Shown: piece after piece, positions 19,543 through 28,152 of the stretch
Numbering within the stretch: the stretch's first letter is position 1
Layout of the letters: the number at the start of each line of letters is the position of its first letter
Assembly (NCBI GenBank): GCA_913055735.1
Contig: CAJXKD010000001.1
Span: 1,894,281-1,958,280 of the forward strand
Direction: 5' to 3'
DNA length: 64,000 nucleotides
Origin: an uncultured Rhodospirillales bacterium
Lineage (GTDB): Bacteria; Pseudomonadota; Alphaproteobacteria; Rhodospirillales; UBA2165
The notes under the pieces: model-generated
What the model was told of the DNA's origin: nothing
Databases searched by the model: none
Seen by the model: the letters and a program-made list of their open reading frames with translations, nothing else
Program-made: the position numbers and the translations under genes

Positions 19543-19620
19543 GCCAATATAGCTGTGCGACTCGCGCGACGCACGGATGAACAGGCCAAGAAAGCCGTGT
19601 ATAAAACCATCTATATTGGC
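19543..19620. repeat. Perfect 10-bp inverted repeat between the helicase gene and lysK
   Basis: GCCAATATAG (19543-19552) and CTATATTGGC (19611-19620) form an inverted pair separated by 58 bases in the divergent intergenic region. Read outward on each strand, each arm gives CTATATTGGC, which contains a TATATT that could act as a -10 element. Matching operator half-sites or duplicated promoters are both possible. Confidence 0.5.
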
Positions 19621-19715
19621 GCTTCAAACGGCACGGTTGACCCGGTGCCTCGGCCCCCTTAGGGTCCGGCGCGATTTCGGGCGATCCCGAAGGACTTTAC
19701 CGGAACGAAGTAGAA

Positions 19716-21302
19716 ATGACCGATATCGGCGAGTTTACGCGGCATTCCAACGCCTGGCCCTGCGCCGAGGCGCGCAATCTCGAAAAGCGGATTGGCGGCA
19801 ATTTGCCGGCCAAGGGTTATGTCCTTTTCGAGACCGGCTATGGCCCGTCCGGATTGCCTCATATCGGCACCTTCGGCGAGGTGGCGCGCACCTCCATGGT
19901 GCGGCACGCCTTTACCGAGATGACCGGTTTGCCGACCCGCCTGTTTGCGTTTTCCGACGACATGGACGGTTTGCGCAAAGTCCCCGATAACATTCCCAAC
20001 AAGGAGATGGTCGCCGAGCATCTTGGAAAGCCGCTTACGGAAGTGCCGGATCCATTCGGCACCCATGACAGCTTCGGCGCCCACAACAATGCACGCCTCC
20101 GGGCGTTTCTCGATGAGTTTGGTTTCGACTACGAATTCATGAGTTCGACCGAATGCTACAAGGCCGGTCAATTCGATGAGACGTTGTTGAAGCTGCTTCA
20201 GGATTACGAGCGGGTGATCAACGTGATCCTGCCGACCCTGGGGCCGGAACGCCGCGCGACCTATAGCCCGTTCCTGCCGATCTGCCCGAAGACGGGTGTC
20301 GTGATGCAGGTGCCGATCGTCGAACGCAATGTCGATGCGGGCACCGTGGTCTATGAAGATGACGACGGCAAGAAAGTGGAAGTGCCGGTAACTGGCGGCC
20401 ACTGCAAGCTGCAGTGGAAAGCCGACTGGGCCATGCGCTGGGTGGCGCTCGACGTCGATTACGAAATGTCGGGCAAGGACCTCATCGATTCCGTGCGCCT
20501 GTCGAGCAAGATTGCGCGCATTCTCGGTGCTAACCCGCCCGCCAGCTATACATATGAGCTGTTCCTAGATGAGAACGGCGAGAAGATTTCCAAGTCGCGC
20601 GGCAACGGCCTGACCATCGAGGAATGGCTTCGGTATGCCCCGCCGGAAAGCCTCAGTCAGTTCATGTATCAGAAGCCGACCCAGGCGAAGCGGCTCTATT
20701 TCGATGTGATTCCCCGTAATGTCGACGAATATCTCGGCAATCTGGAGAAATACGCGGACCAGGAACCGCAGAAGAAGATCGACAATCCCGTGTGGCATAT
20801 CCATGCCGGTCATCCGCCGACGGGGGATGCAACACTGCGGTTCAATATTCTGCTGAACCTGGCGGCGGTGTGTAACACCGAGGACAAGTCGGTGCTGTGG
20901 CACTTCATTTCGCGCTACCGCCCCGACGCGACGCCGGAAAGCGCCCCGATCCTCGACGACCTGGTCGGCTATGCAATCAATTATTTCCGCGACTTCGTAA
21001 AGCCCAACAAGGCCTATCGTGCGCCGACCGATATGGAGCGCGCCGCGCTGGCCGACCTGTCGGAGACCCTCGCCAACTTGCCTGCCGGGATTGATGCCGA
21101 GGGCATTCAGACCGAGGTCTACGAGGTAGGTAAGCGGCACGACTTCGCCGATCTCAAAAGCTGGTTCGCGACGCTGTACGAAGTACTGCTCGGCCAATCC
21201 ACGGGCCCCCGCATGGGGTCCTTCATTGCCCTTTACGGCATCGCTGAGACCCGCGCCCTGATCGACAAGGCGCTGGCCGGCGAGGATCTCAGCGCGGCGT
21301 AG
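19716..21302 (+). CDS. lysK: Lysine--tRNA ligase, class I
   Basis: Class I lysyl-tRNA synthetase, the archaeal-type enzyme that replaces LysS in many alphaproteobacteria. It has 528 residues. The HIGH-type motif is [13 protein letters not shown] near residue 45, and the KMSKS-type motif is [10 protein letters not shown] near residue 290. The start [15 protein letters not shown] at 19716 follows CGGAACGAAG. The C-terminal helical domain ends at [12 protein letters not shown] glutathione transferase gene follows 23 bases later on the same strand. The call is firm because class II LysS looks quite different. Confidence 0.95.
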   Translation: MTDIGEFTRHSNAWPCAEARNLEKRIGGNLPAKGYVLFETGYGPSGLPHIGTFGEVARTSMVRHAFTEMTGLPTRLFAFSDDMDGLRKVPDNIPNKEMVAEHLGKPLTEVPDPFGTHDSFGAHNNARLRAFLDEFGFDYEFMSSTECYKAGQFDETLLKLLQDYERVINVILPTLGPERRATYSPFLPICPKTGVVMQVPIVERNVDAGTVVYEDDDGKKVEVPVTGGHCKLQWKADWAMRWVALDVDYEMSGKDLIDSVRLSSKIARILGANPPASYTYELFLDENGEKISKSRGNGLTIEEWLRYAPPESLSQFMYQKPTQAKRLYFDVIPRNVDEYLGNLEKYADQEPQKKIDNPVWHIHAGHPPTGDATLRFNILLNLAAVCNTEDKSVLWHFISRYRPDATPESAPILDDLVGYAINYFRDFVKPNKAYRAPTDMERAALADLSETLANLPAGIDAEGIQTEVYEVGKRHDFADLKSWFATLYEVLLGQSTGPRMGSFIALYGIAETRALIDKALAGEDLSAA

Positions 21303-21325
21303 ATGATGCCGACGGGGATCGTGCC

Positions 21326-21955
21326 ATGATGATCACCCTTTATGACGATCCTATCTCCGGCAACGGCTACAAGGTGCGGCTGGTGCTCGCCCAGCTGGAC
21401 ATTCCCTATAATCTGGTCGAGGTGGATATCCTCAAGGGCGAAACCCGCACGCCGGAATTTCTCTCCAAGAACCTCAACGGGCGCATTCCCACGGTGGAGT
21501 TCGAGGACGGCCGCTGCCTCTCCGAGTCCAACGCTATTCTCTACTATTTCGCGCAAGGCACGGATATATGGCCGGCGGATAGGTTCGATCAGGCCGACGC
21601 TTTGCGCTGGATGAATTTCGAGCAATACAGTCACGAGCCGTATATTGCCGTCGCCCGCTTCTGGCATCACCTGCCCGAGCCGCCCGATCCGAAAGCGCTG
21701 GCCGAAAAACAGAAAGGCGGTTACGCGGCCCTCGATGTGATGGAAAAGCATTTGGCCGCCAATGATTTTTTTGCGGCCGGGCGATACACCATCGCCGACA
21801 TCGCGCTTTATGCCTATACCCACGTTGCCGCCGAGGGCGGGTTCGATTTGTCGAGATATACCGCCGTCAACGGCTGGCTCGGCCGGATCCGGTCGCAACC
21901 GGGGCACGTCCCGATGGCGCCCCATCCGCCCTTACCGCACGGCAAGCCCGAATAA
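21326..21955 (+). CDS. Glutathione S-transferase family protein
   Basis: A 209-residue GST. The N-terminal thioredoxin fold carries NGYKVRLVLAQLDIPY and the glutathione-contact segment NGRIPTVEFEDG, followed by LSESNAILYYFA. The C-terminal helical domain has FFAAGRYTIADIALYAY, where the conserved Asp caps the N-capping box. No catalytic Cys or Ser/Tyr can be fixed with confidence. Substrate specificity is unknown. It may be cotranscribed with lysK, 23 bases upstream. Two ATGs in tandem open the frame, so the start could be one codon later. Confidence 0.9.
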   Translation: MMITLYDDPISGNGYKVRLVLAQLDIPYNLVEVDILKGETRTPEFLSKNLNGRIPTVEFEDGRCLSESNAILYYFAQGTDIWPADRFDQADALRWMNFEQYSHEPYIAVARFWHHLPEPPDPKALAEKQKGGYAALDVMEKHLAANDFFAAGRYTIADIALYAYTHVAAEGGFDLSRYTAVNGWLGRIRSQPGHVPMAPHPPLPHGKPE

Positions 21956-22077
21956 TCTATCCCGGCGACGGAATCGTTCCTGGCGGACGTTTCTCTCTAA
22001 AACCGCGGCCGCGTCTTTGACGTCGAGTATCCGCTTTTAACGTAACAGGCTTCATTTTGTCGGAACGGGAGCGTGCC

Positions 22078-24459
22078 ATGCTGCGTTTGATCGGTCTTTT
22101 CGTTGCCGTGCTTATTATCTTCGTCCCAGCGTTCTCCTGGGCGCAGTCCGAGCCTGCCCTCGATCGGCAGGTCGTGCTCGAACGGATGGAGGGCAACACC
22201 CTTGAGTATCTTGTTCAGGATATGCGGCCTTTCCGCATTTGGATTTACCACTCGGATAACACGACGGCCTATCTGTTTAGTGAGCGCAACAGATTGCGCC
22301 GTCCCCTGCAAACCACGTGGCGCACAGCTGACGACGGTGCCTATTGCTACAGCTCGCGGCGTTTCGGTGAGCGCTGTTTTAACGTGTACGAAAATAATTA
22401 TGAGTACCGCCTCGAGAGCACTACCAGCGGCAGCAGTCTGAAGGCCACACTTTACGAAGGTGATGCTCAGGGATTGGTCGCGCTGGCCGAGGGCCGCCGC
22501 GGCTCGACGCTCGCGACGCATCCATCCCTGGTGACCGTCAATCTTCCACCTCTGATCCCGATTTCGGAGTTTTTTGGAAACCGTCTTCAAAGTTGGGGGT
22601 ATCGCGTTTCACCGGACGGCAAGACGCTTGGGTGGATTGCCAGGACCCCGCGCGGACCCCGCATCCACGTGCGGCCCATTGAAGGTGGGCCGGTTCGGGT
22701 TCTGCAGGACCGACGCCACGTCAGTTGGTTCCTGTGGGCAGTTGACAGCCGGCGCGTTTTGTTTTTCCGCGACACCGCCGGAGACGAGAACTTTCACATT
22801 TTTGTGGCCGATACGGAACAGCCGGAAACGCAACCTCGGGACCTGACGCCGGGACTAGTGACACGCTTCTCGCAACACCTCAGGACGCTGGTCGATGATC
22901 CCGACCACATCATAACGTTGTTGAGCGACCCCCAAGATCCGATCCGCCATCTCTATCGCATCAACATTCATTCGGGTGCGATCGATCAGATCGAGAAGAA
23001 TCCGGGTGAGGTGCTCAACTGGGTCACCGACACGTCGGGAACCGTTATCGGTCGGTATCGAAAGGAGGAAGACGGCCGCCATTTCTATGAGGTTCGCTCG
23101 CGCCCGGATGAAGAATGGCGGATCATCACACAATTCAACTTCGACGAATTTCTCGGTGTTTTTTATCCGCCGCCAAATCGGCGCGACGCATTGGCCATTT
23201 CCGACATTGGGCGGGACAAACGGGCCATGGTCCGTTTGGATCACGTGACAGGTGAGCAAACCGTCCTTTTCGAGCATCCCAATGTGGATATCAGCCGATT
23301 GTATATGGACCTGGCGCGCTATGAGCCGCTCTGGGTTTCCGCATGGAACGGGTATCAAGATGCGACTTACTTCGACTTGTCGCTCGAAGCGGATTTGAAG
23401 CTGTTCGAACGGGACGGACCGGTCACGGTTAGCGTCTACAGTGCCGACCGCGATTGGCGGGTGCTTATTGTAACGGTCGAAAGCGATGTTTCAGGTCGTG
23501 CATATTATCTATTTGACCGGCGTACGAAGTCGAAGGAACTGCTTGCCGCCCATCCCATGGCCGAACGGGCGGCGGACCTGTCGCCATCAAAACCCATTTC
23601 GTTCGTCGCGCGCGACGGCCTGACCATTCACGGCTATCTGATCGTTCCGAAGGGTACGACTGGGAAGAATCTCCCAATGGTCCTGCGCGTTCATGGAGGC
23701 CCCCGGTCGCAAGATATTTGGTCCTATTCCGCGGATGATCAGTTTCTGGCCAATCGTGGCTATGCCGTTCTGCGGATCAACTATCGTGGTTCGCGGGGGT
23801 ACGGTAAGGCTTTCACGCGTGCACTCAAACGCGAGGCCGGTCGAAAGATGCACAATGATCTCCTCGATGGGATCAAATGGGCGGTGTCACAGGGTATCGC
23901 CGATCCAGATAAAATCGCGATCTACGGCCGCAGTTTCGGGGGATATGCAACTCTGGTCGGCATGACGATGACTCCCGATGTCTTTGCCGCCGGTATCGAT
24001 GTCGTCGGTCTCTCCGATCTCGTCCCTCAGGCGGCACAACGGTTGGAGCCCGGAGAGGAGACCGCCGTCAACTACTGGAATGCCTATATGGGAAATGCAG
24101 CCGATCCCGCCGAACGTGAAGACATGGCGGCACGGTCGCCGATTAATTTCGTCGAGCGGATATCGAAACCGTTGCTCGTGATCCATGGCGCCAATGACAA
24201 TCGAGTGGACCGGTCGCATTCCGATCGTTTGGTTGCCGCGATGCGCGAGGCTGGCAAGCCCGTCGAATACATTCTCTTCGACAACGAAGGGCACCAAATC
24301 CGCAACATCAACAATCAGCGCCGGATGATGGCGCGGATTCAGGATTTTTTGGCACGTCATCTCGGTGGTCGATCAGGACGCCCTCTGTCACCCGTGCCGC
24401 AGGTGCTGCATACCCCGACGGATCGCCCGCCTCAGCTTGCCGACGCGAACTCCCAGTAA
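22078..24459 (+). CDS. Secreted prolyl oligopeptidase family (S9) serine peptidase
   Basis: A 793-residue exported peptidase. The ATG at 22078 is preferred over a TTG at 22057 because GGGAG precedes it and the protein then begins with a clean signal peptide, MLRLIGLFVAVLIIFVPAFSWA, cut before QSEP. Residues of about 150 to 530 are a beta-propeller-like domain with repeats such as VSPDGKTLGWIA. The C-terminal alpha/beta hydrolase carries VLRVHGGPRSQD, the nucleophile YGRSFGGYATL near residue 625, the Asp in HGANDNRVDRS, and the His in DNEGHQIRN. It would act in the periplasm on short peptides. The 3' end overlaps the convergent aminotransferase by 28 bases. Confidence 0.92.
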   Translation: MLRLIGLFVAVLIIFVPAFSWAQSEPALDRQVVLERMEGNTLEYLVQDMRPFRIWIYHSDNTTAYLFSERNRLRRPLQTTWRTADDGAYCYSSRRFGERCFNVYENNYEYRLESTTSGSSLKATLYEGDAQGLVALAEGRRGSTLATHPSLVTVNLPPLIPISEFFGNRLQSWGYRVSPDGKTLGWIARTPRGPRIHVRPIEGGPVRVLQDRRHVSWFLWAVDSRRVLFFRDTAGDENFHIFVADTEQPETQPRDLTPGLVTRFSQHLRTLVDDPDHIITLLSDPQDPIRHLYRINIHSGAIDQIEKNPGEVLNWVTDTSGTVIGRYRKEEDGRHFYEVRSRPDEEWRIITQFNFDEFLGVFYPPPNRRDALAISDIGRDKRAMVRLDHVTGEQTVLFEHPNVDISRLYMDLARYEPLWVSAWNGYQDATYFDLSLEADLKLFERDGPVTVSVYSADRDWRVLIVTVESDVSGRAYYLFDRRTKSKELLAAHPMAERAADLSPSKPISFVARDGLTIHGYLIVPKGTTGKNLPMVLRVHGGPRSQDIWSYSADDQFLANRGYAVLRINYRGSRGYGKAFTRALKREAGRKMHNDLLDGIKWAVSQGIADPDKIAIYGRSFGGYATLVGMTMTPDVFAAGIDVVGLSDLVPQAAQRLEPGEETAVNYWNAYMGNAADPAEREDMAARSPINFVERISKPLLVIHGANDNRVDRSHSDRLVAAMREAGKPVEYILFDNEGHQIRNINNQRRMMARIQDFLARHLGGRSGRPLSPVPQVLHTPTDRPPQLADANSQ

Positions 24460-25286
24460 AGTTCGCGGGCGCGGCTGAACACGGGACCCGGCTGAAGATC
24501 TCGGTCGTCGAGCTTCACGCAGGGCAGGACCTTTGAATAGTTGGCGGACGAGAACAGTTCGTCGGCATCCGCCAACTCGTCATAGGCAATCTCGCGTTCC
24601 ACCACCTCCATGCCGTCGGCGCGCAACAGCTGCACGACCCGTTGGCGGGTGATGCCGTTGAGGAAGGTGCCGTTGGGGGAGGGTGTGTGTACCGCCCCGT
24701 CCTTGACCATGAATAGATTTGTATAGGCGAACTCGGCGACCTTGTAGTCGGGGTCGAGAACGACCCCGGTGTCATACCCTTTGCCGCGAGCCTCACGCAC
24801 GGCGCGCGCCACGTTGGGATAGAGGCAGGACGCTTTGGCCTCCGTCGGTGCCTGATCCAAACCGGGGCGGCGGATACTGGTGCGGCAGGCGGTGAACCCC
24901 GTCGGCTCCGGTAGAGGCGCGAGGTAGATGGACATCAGGAATTTCGTACTGTCGGGGTCGGCGACGATGAAGCCCGTTTCGGCCCAGATCATGGGGCAGA
25001 TATAGAGCGCCGATCCTTCGGGGAATTTTTTGACGCCGTCGCGGGCGATTTCTTGCAGTTCTTCGCCGTTCACCGGTGGGGTCATGCCGAGCACCTCCGC
25101 CGACCGTCCGACCCGGGCGCAGTGCCGGTCGAGGTCAGGCAGGCCGCCGAGCATGGCGCGCGCGCCGTCGAAGACGATGGACGACAACCACATGGCGTTG
25201 CTGCCCGGCCCCAGGACCTTGGGCGAGCCTTCGTGCCACTTTCCGTCAACGAATGTCAGTGTGTCGGCGATTTCCGCTTTGGCCAT
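24432..25286 (-). CDS. Class IV aminotransferase, branched-chain type
   Basis: A 284-residue fold-type IV PLP enzyme. The PLP lysine is in EAKASCLYPNVARAV near residue 150, followed by GYDTGVVLDPDYKVAEFAYTNLFMV, the family signature, and GITRQRVVQLL. It resembles alphaproteobacterial proteins annotated as branched-chain amino acid aminotransferase, but D-amino-acid or aminodeoxychorismate-lyase-like activity cannot be excluded from motifs alone. The start MAKAEIADTLTF at 25286 has GAGAGGGAACGC upstream. It overlaps the peptidase gene at its 3' end. A single-gene unit is likely. Confidence 0.87.
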   Translation of the reverse strand: MAKAEIADTLTFVDGKWHEGSPKVLGPGSNAMWLSSIVFDGARAMLGGLPDLDRHCARVGRSAEVLGMTPPVNGEELQEIARDGVKKFPEGSALYICPMIWAETGFIVADPDSTKFLMSIYLAPLPEPTGFTACRTSIRRPGLDQAPTEAKASCLYPNVARAVREARGKGYDTGVVLDPDYKVAEFAYTNLFMVKDGAVHTPSPNGTFLNGITRQRVVQLLRADGMEVVEREIAYDELADADELFSSANYSKVLPCVKLDDRDLQPGPVFSRARELYWEFASAS

Positions 25287-25370
25287 ATGCGTTCCCTCTC
25301 TCCCGATCGGATCAACATACCGTTTCGCGGAAGTCGCGCAAAACCCCTATCGCCAATTTCCGGAAATCGC

Positions 25371-25829
25371 CTACCGCCGGGCTGAGAAAAACTCTTTGAG
25401 GAGGCGTGAGGCTTCCGCTTCGCCGATGCCGCCATAGATCTCCGGCGCATGATGACAGGTGGGTTGATCGAAAATTCGCGGGCCATGCTCGACGCCGCCG
25501 CCTTTGGGGTCCGAGGCGCCGAAGTAGAGGCGGCGGATACGGGCGAACGAGATCGCCTGGGCGCACATGGGGCAGGGCTCCAGGGTGACATAGAGATCAC
25601 AGTCCGGCAGGCGGGGCACCCCGAGGCGCGCCGCTGCCGCACGCAAAACCAGCATTTCCGCATGGGCAGTCGGATCGGCATCGGTTTCCGTGTGATTGTG
25701 GGCGGCGGCGAGGATTTCACCCGTGCGGCTGTCCACGATTGCGGCACCTACCGGCACTTCGCCTGCGTCTTGCGCCTGCCGGGCCTGGTCGAGGGCGGCC
25801 GCCATGAAGGGGGTGGAGGCTTTGGTCAT
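25371..25829 (-). CDS. tadA: Nucleoside deaminase, probably tRNA adenosine-34 deaminase TadA
   Basis: Zinc deaminase of 152 residues that would convert A34 to inosine in tRNA-Arg(ACG). The zinc site is DPTAHAEMLVL (HAE, near residue 53) plus TLEPCPMCAQA (PCxxC, near residue 83). The downstream RIRRLYFGASDPKGGGVEHGP is TadA-like. The start MTKASTPFMAAALDQA at 25829 is chosen because the residues before it show no similarity. It is divergent from the glutaminase-like gene, with about 110 bases between. Closeness to rluB and rsmD puts it in an RNA-modification neighbourhood. Confidence 0.9.
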   Translation of the reverse strand: MTKASTPFMAAALDQARQAQDAGEVPVGAAIVDSRTGEILAAAHNHTETDADPTAHAEMLVLRAAAARLGVPRLPDCDLYVTLEPCPMCAQAISFARIRRLYFGASDPKGGGVEHGPRIFDQPTCHHAPEIYGGIGEAEASRLLKEFFSARR

Positions 25830-25939
25830 GGGCCGGAGACTGATCATATCGGCCCGGGTCGTCAAGGAGTTGCCGTCGGGCGGCGATGTACGGGCGATGA
25901 TCATTGCGCCGACTGCGCCTCGCGCCTACATTCCCCTCC

Positions 25940-26683
25940 ATGTCCGATCCCCAATCCTCCGATACCGCGACACCCGTCATTGGCGTTACCGTCGATGCCG
26001 AGGAGACCGGCGGCTATTCGCGCTACCCTTGGTATGCGCTGCGCCAGAATTACTGTGGCGCGGTCATCAAGGCGGGCGGCTTGCCCATCATGCTGCCCAA
26101 TGAACCGGCGCTGGCCGAGGCCTTTCTCGACCGGATCGACGGGTTGATGGTGACCGGCGGCAATTTCGACGTCGATCCCGCTCTTTATGGCGACGACGCA
26201 CGGCACGAAACGGTACAACTCAAGGAACAGCGGACGGCGTTCGAGCTCGACATCACACGCGGTGCCTTGGCCCGCGATCTGCCGGTGTTGGGAATCTGTG
26301 GCGGCGAGCAACTTCTCGCGGTCGCCCTCGGAGGGACGCTGGTGCAGCATGTCCCTGACGAATTCGGCGATGCTATTGCGCATGAACAACCCAACCCGCG
26401 TCACGAAGTCGGCCACGAGGTTGAAATCGTCGATGGGACCCTGTTGCACGGCATCGTCGGCGTTGGCCGGATGCAGGTGAACTCCGCACACCATCAGGCG
26501 GTGCGTGACGTGCCGGCGGACGCGATCATCAATGCGCGGTCCGGCGACGGGGTGGTCGAAGGGATCGAGGCGCCGCGTGAGCGGTTCTGTCTCGGCGTTC
26601 AATGGCATCCCGAGTTCGAAGTGGATTCCGCCGATATCCGAATCTTTGCAGCCTTCATCGATGCCGCGCGCGAAAAAACCTAA
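25940..26683 (+). CDS. Class I glutamine amidotransferase-like gamma-glutamyl hydrolase (peptidase C26, PuuD-like)
   Basis: A 247-residue class I glutamine amidotransferase-fold hydrolase. The nucleophile elbow is [17 protein letters not shown], with Cys near residue 117, and the His-Glu pair is in [13 protein letters not shown] near residue 220. The N-terminal [21 protein letters not shown] and the substrate loop segment [16 protein letters not shown] match gamma-glutamyl-GABA hydrolase relatives. The start is ATG 25940. The 3' end overlaps the rluB start by 23 bases, so coupling is likely. No other polyamine-pathway gene is nearby, so the exact gamma-glutamyl substrate is open. Confidence 0.87.
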   Translation: MSDPQSSDTATPVIGVTVDAEETGGYSRYPWYALRQNYCGAVIKAGGLPIMLPNEPALAEAFLDRIDGLMVTGGNFDVDPALYGDDARHETVQLKEQRTAFELDITRGALARDLPVLGICGGEQLLAVALGGTLVQHVPDEFGDAIAHEQPNPRHEVGHEVEIVDGTLLHGIVGVGRMQVNSAHHQAVRDVPADAIINARSGDGVVEGIEAPRERFCLGVQWHPEFEVDSADIRIFAAFIDAAREKT

Positions 26684-27470
26684 ATCTGCCGGTCAGGCGC
26701 AACAAAACGACGGGTCTGCGGCCTCGACAGGGGAGCGGGTCGCCAAGGTGATCGCGCGTGCCGGTGTCTGTTCGCGCCGTGATGCGGAAAAACTGATAGC
26801 GGATGGTCGTGTTGCGGTCGATGGTACCGTTCTGACGTCGCCCGCGGTCAAGGTCTTGCCGGAGAATGTGATTACGATTGACGGGGAGACGGTGGCGGCG
26901 CCCCCACGCACGCGGTTGTGGCGGTACCACAAGCCAGCCGGTGTCTTGACGACGCATAAGGATCCGCAGGGACGGCCGACCATCTTCGAGCGTCTGCCGG
27001 AAACGATGCCCCGGGTCGTGTCTGTCGGACGGCTCGACCTCAATTCCGAGGGGCTTCTTTTGCTTACCAACGACGGCGAGTTGGCGCGCCACCTCGAGTT
27101 GCCCTCCACCGGATGGGTGCGGCGGTATCGGGTGCGGGTCCATGGCCGCGTTCAGAAAAAGGATCTGGCACCTCTGGCCGAAGGAGTTGAGATCGACGGC
27201 GTTCGCTATCGTGGCGTTACCGCAACGCTCGATCGACAGCAAGGCAGCAATGCTTGGTTGACCATCGGGTTGCAGGAAGGAAAGAACCGTGAAATCAGGC
27301 GTCTGATGGAATACCTCGGATGGCCTGTCACCCGGTTGATCAGGATTGCCTACGGGCCTTTCCAGCTTGGCAACCTCGCGCGCGGGCAAATCGACGAAGT
27401 TCGGCGCAAGGCCCTTGCCGATCAGTTGGGGGAGTGGTTCGACCGTGCGGATCGTCGCGGGCAGTCTTAA
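26661..27470 (+). CDS. rluB: 23S rRNA pseudouridine synthase, RluB/RsuA family
   Basis: A 269-residue pseudouridine synthase. It begins [12 protein letters not shown] at 26661, inside the end of the previous gene. The S4 RNA-binding domain ([21 protein letters not shown]) comes first. The catalytic motif [18 protein letters not shown] contains the nucleophilic Asp near residue 120. The C-terminal [22 protein letters not shown] is typical of RluB/E/F. Alphaproteobacterial members of this size are usually named RluB. It overlaps rsmD by 26 bases, a common conserved pairing. Confidence 0.92.
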   Translation: MPRAKKPKSAGQAQQNDGSAASTGERVAKVIARAGVCSRRDAEKLIADGRVAVDGTVLTSPAVKVLPENVITIDGETVAAPPRTRLWRYHKPAGVLTTHKDPQGRPTIFERLPETMPRVVSVGRLDLNSEGLLLLTNDGELARHLELPSTGWVRRYRVRVHGRVQKKDLAPLAEGVEIDGVRYRGVTATLDRQQGSNAWLTIGLQEGKNREIRRLMEYLGWPVTRLIRIAYGPFQLGNLARGQIDEVRRKALADQLGEWFDRADRRGQS

Positions 27471-28011
27471 AGGCCGCCGGCTGGAAGCCCCGCATGGCCG
27501 GAACGTGCGGCCGACCAGCGACCGGGTGCGCGAGGCGATTTTCAATATTCTGGAGCATGGTCTCGGGATCGATCTGACGGATTTATGCGTCGTCGATGTG
27601 TTCGCGGGCACAGGGGCTCTTGGCCTGGAAGCCCTTTCCCGAGGGGCAAAATCGGCCGTGTTCGTCGACGTCGCGAAGGAATCTCTCGATTGCCTTCGTG
27701 CCAATATCGCAACATTGGGCGTGGAAGGCGCAACAAAGGTGATTCGTGCCGACGCATCGCGCCTTGCGGGACCTCCGGCAGGCGTCGATTCGGCGGGATT
27801 GGTGTTTCTCGACCCTCCCTATGCGGCGGACCTCGTGCTGCCGGCGCTGTCGCGGTTGATCGAAAAAGACTGGCTCGTGCCCGACGCGCTGTGCGTGGTC
27901 GAGCTTTCCGCAGACACCGAAATCGCTTGGCCGGAGACCCTTACCGTCGTCGAGGACCGTCGATATGGCGATACGCGTGTCGTATTTTTACGCTACCGTT
28001 CGCGCATGTAG
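27445..28011 (+). CDS. rsmD: 16S rRNA (guanine-966-N2)-methyltransferase RsmD
   Basis: SAM-dependent methyltransferase of 188 residues. The GTG at 27445 gives [16 protein letters not shown], the conserved RsmD start; frames upstream belong to rluB. The substrate segment [15 protein letters not shown], the SAM-binding [20 protein letters not shown] and the catalytic [10 protein letters not shown] (DPPY) are all present. It overlaps rluB by 26 bases and is the last gene of the run before a 141-base intergenic region carrying an FNR-type box. Confidence 0.95.
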   Translation: MRIVAGSLKGRRLEAPHGRNVRPTSDRVREAIFNILEHGLGIDLTDLCVVDVFAGTGALGLEALSRGAKSAVFVDVAKESLDCLRANIATLGVEGATKVIRADASRLAGPPAGVDSAGLVFLDPPYAADLVLPALSRLIEKDWLVPDALCVVELSADTEIAWPETLTVVEDRRYGDTRVVFLRYRSRM

Positions 28012-28068
28012 ATTTTCGTATACGTCGGACTGCTTATTGTCCCATTTATTTCAAGGCGTTACAGTGTG

Positions 28069-28082
28069 TTGATCAACATCAA
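28069..28082 (+). promoter_or_regulatory. FNR/FixK-type box
   Basis: TTGAT-CAAC-ATCAA is a perfect match to the FNR consensus TTGAT-N4-ATCAA and fits the FixK form. It lies in the 141-base gap between rsmD and the PAS/HisKA/REC gene, about 71 bases before the assumed start. This is an appropriate place for activation under low oxygen. Confidence 0.75.
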
Positions 28083-28152
28083 CAAGTCTGGCAGTGGCAG
28101 CCGACTTAACGCGTCGTTTCGAGATCATGCTGGCAATGTGCCGGCATCGTGA

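Noticed and set aside
26505..26660. Upstream extension of the rluB frame
   Set aside because: It lies inside the glutaminase-like gene in another frame and encodes no S4-domain sequence; the start at 26661 begins a normal RluB.
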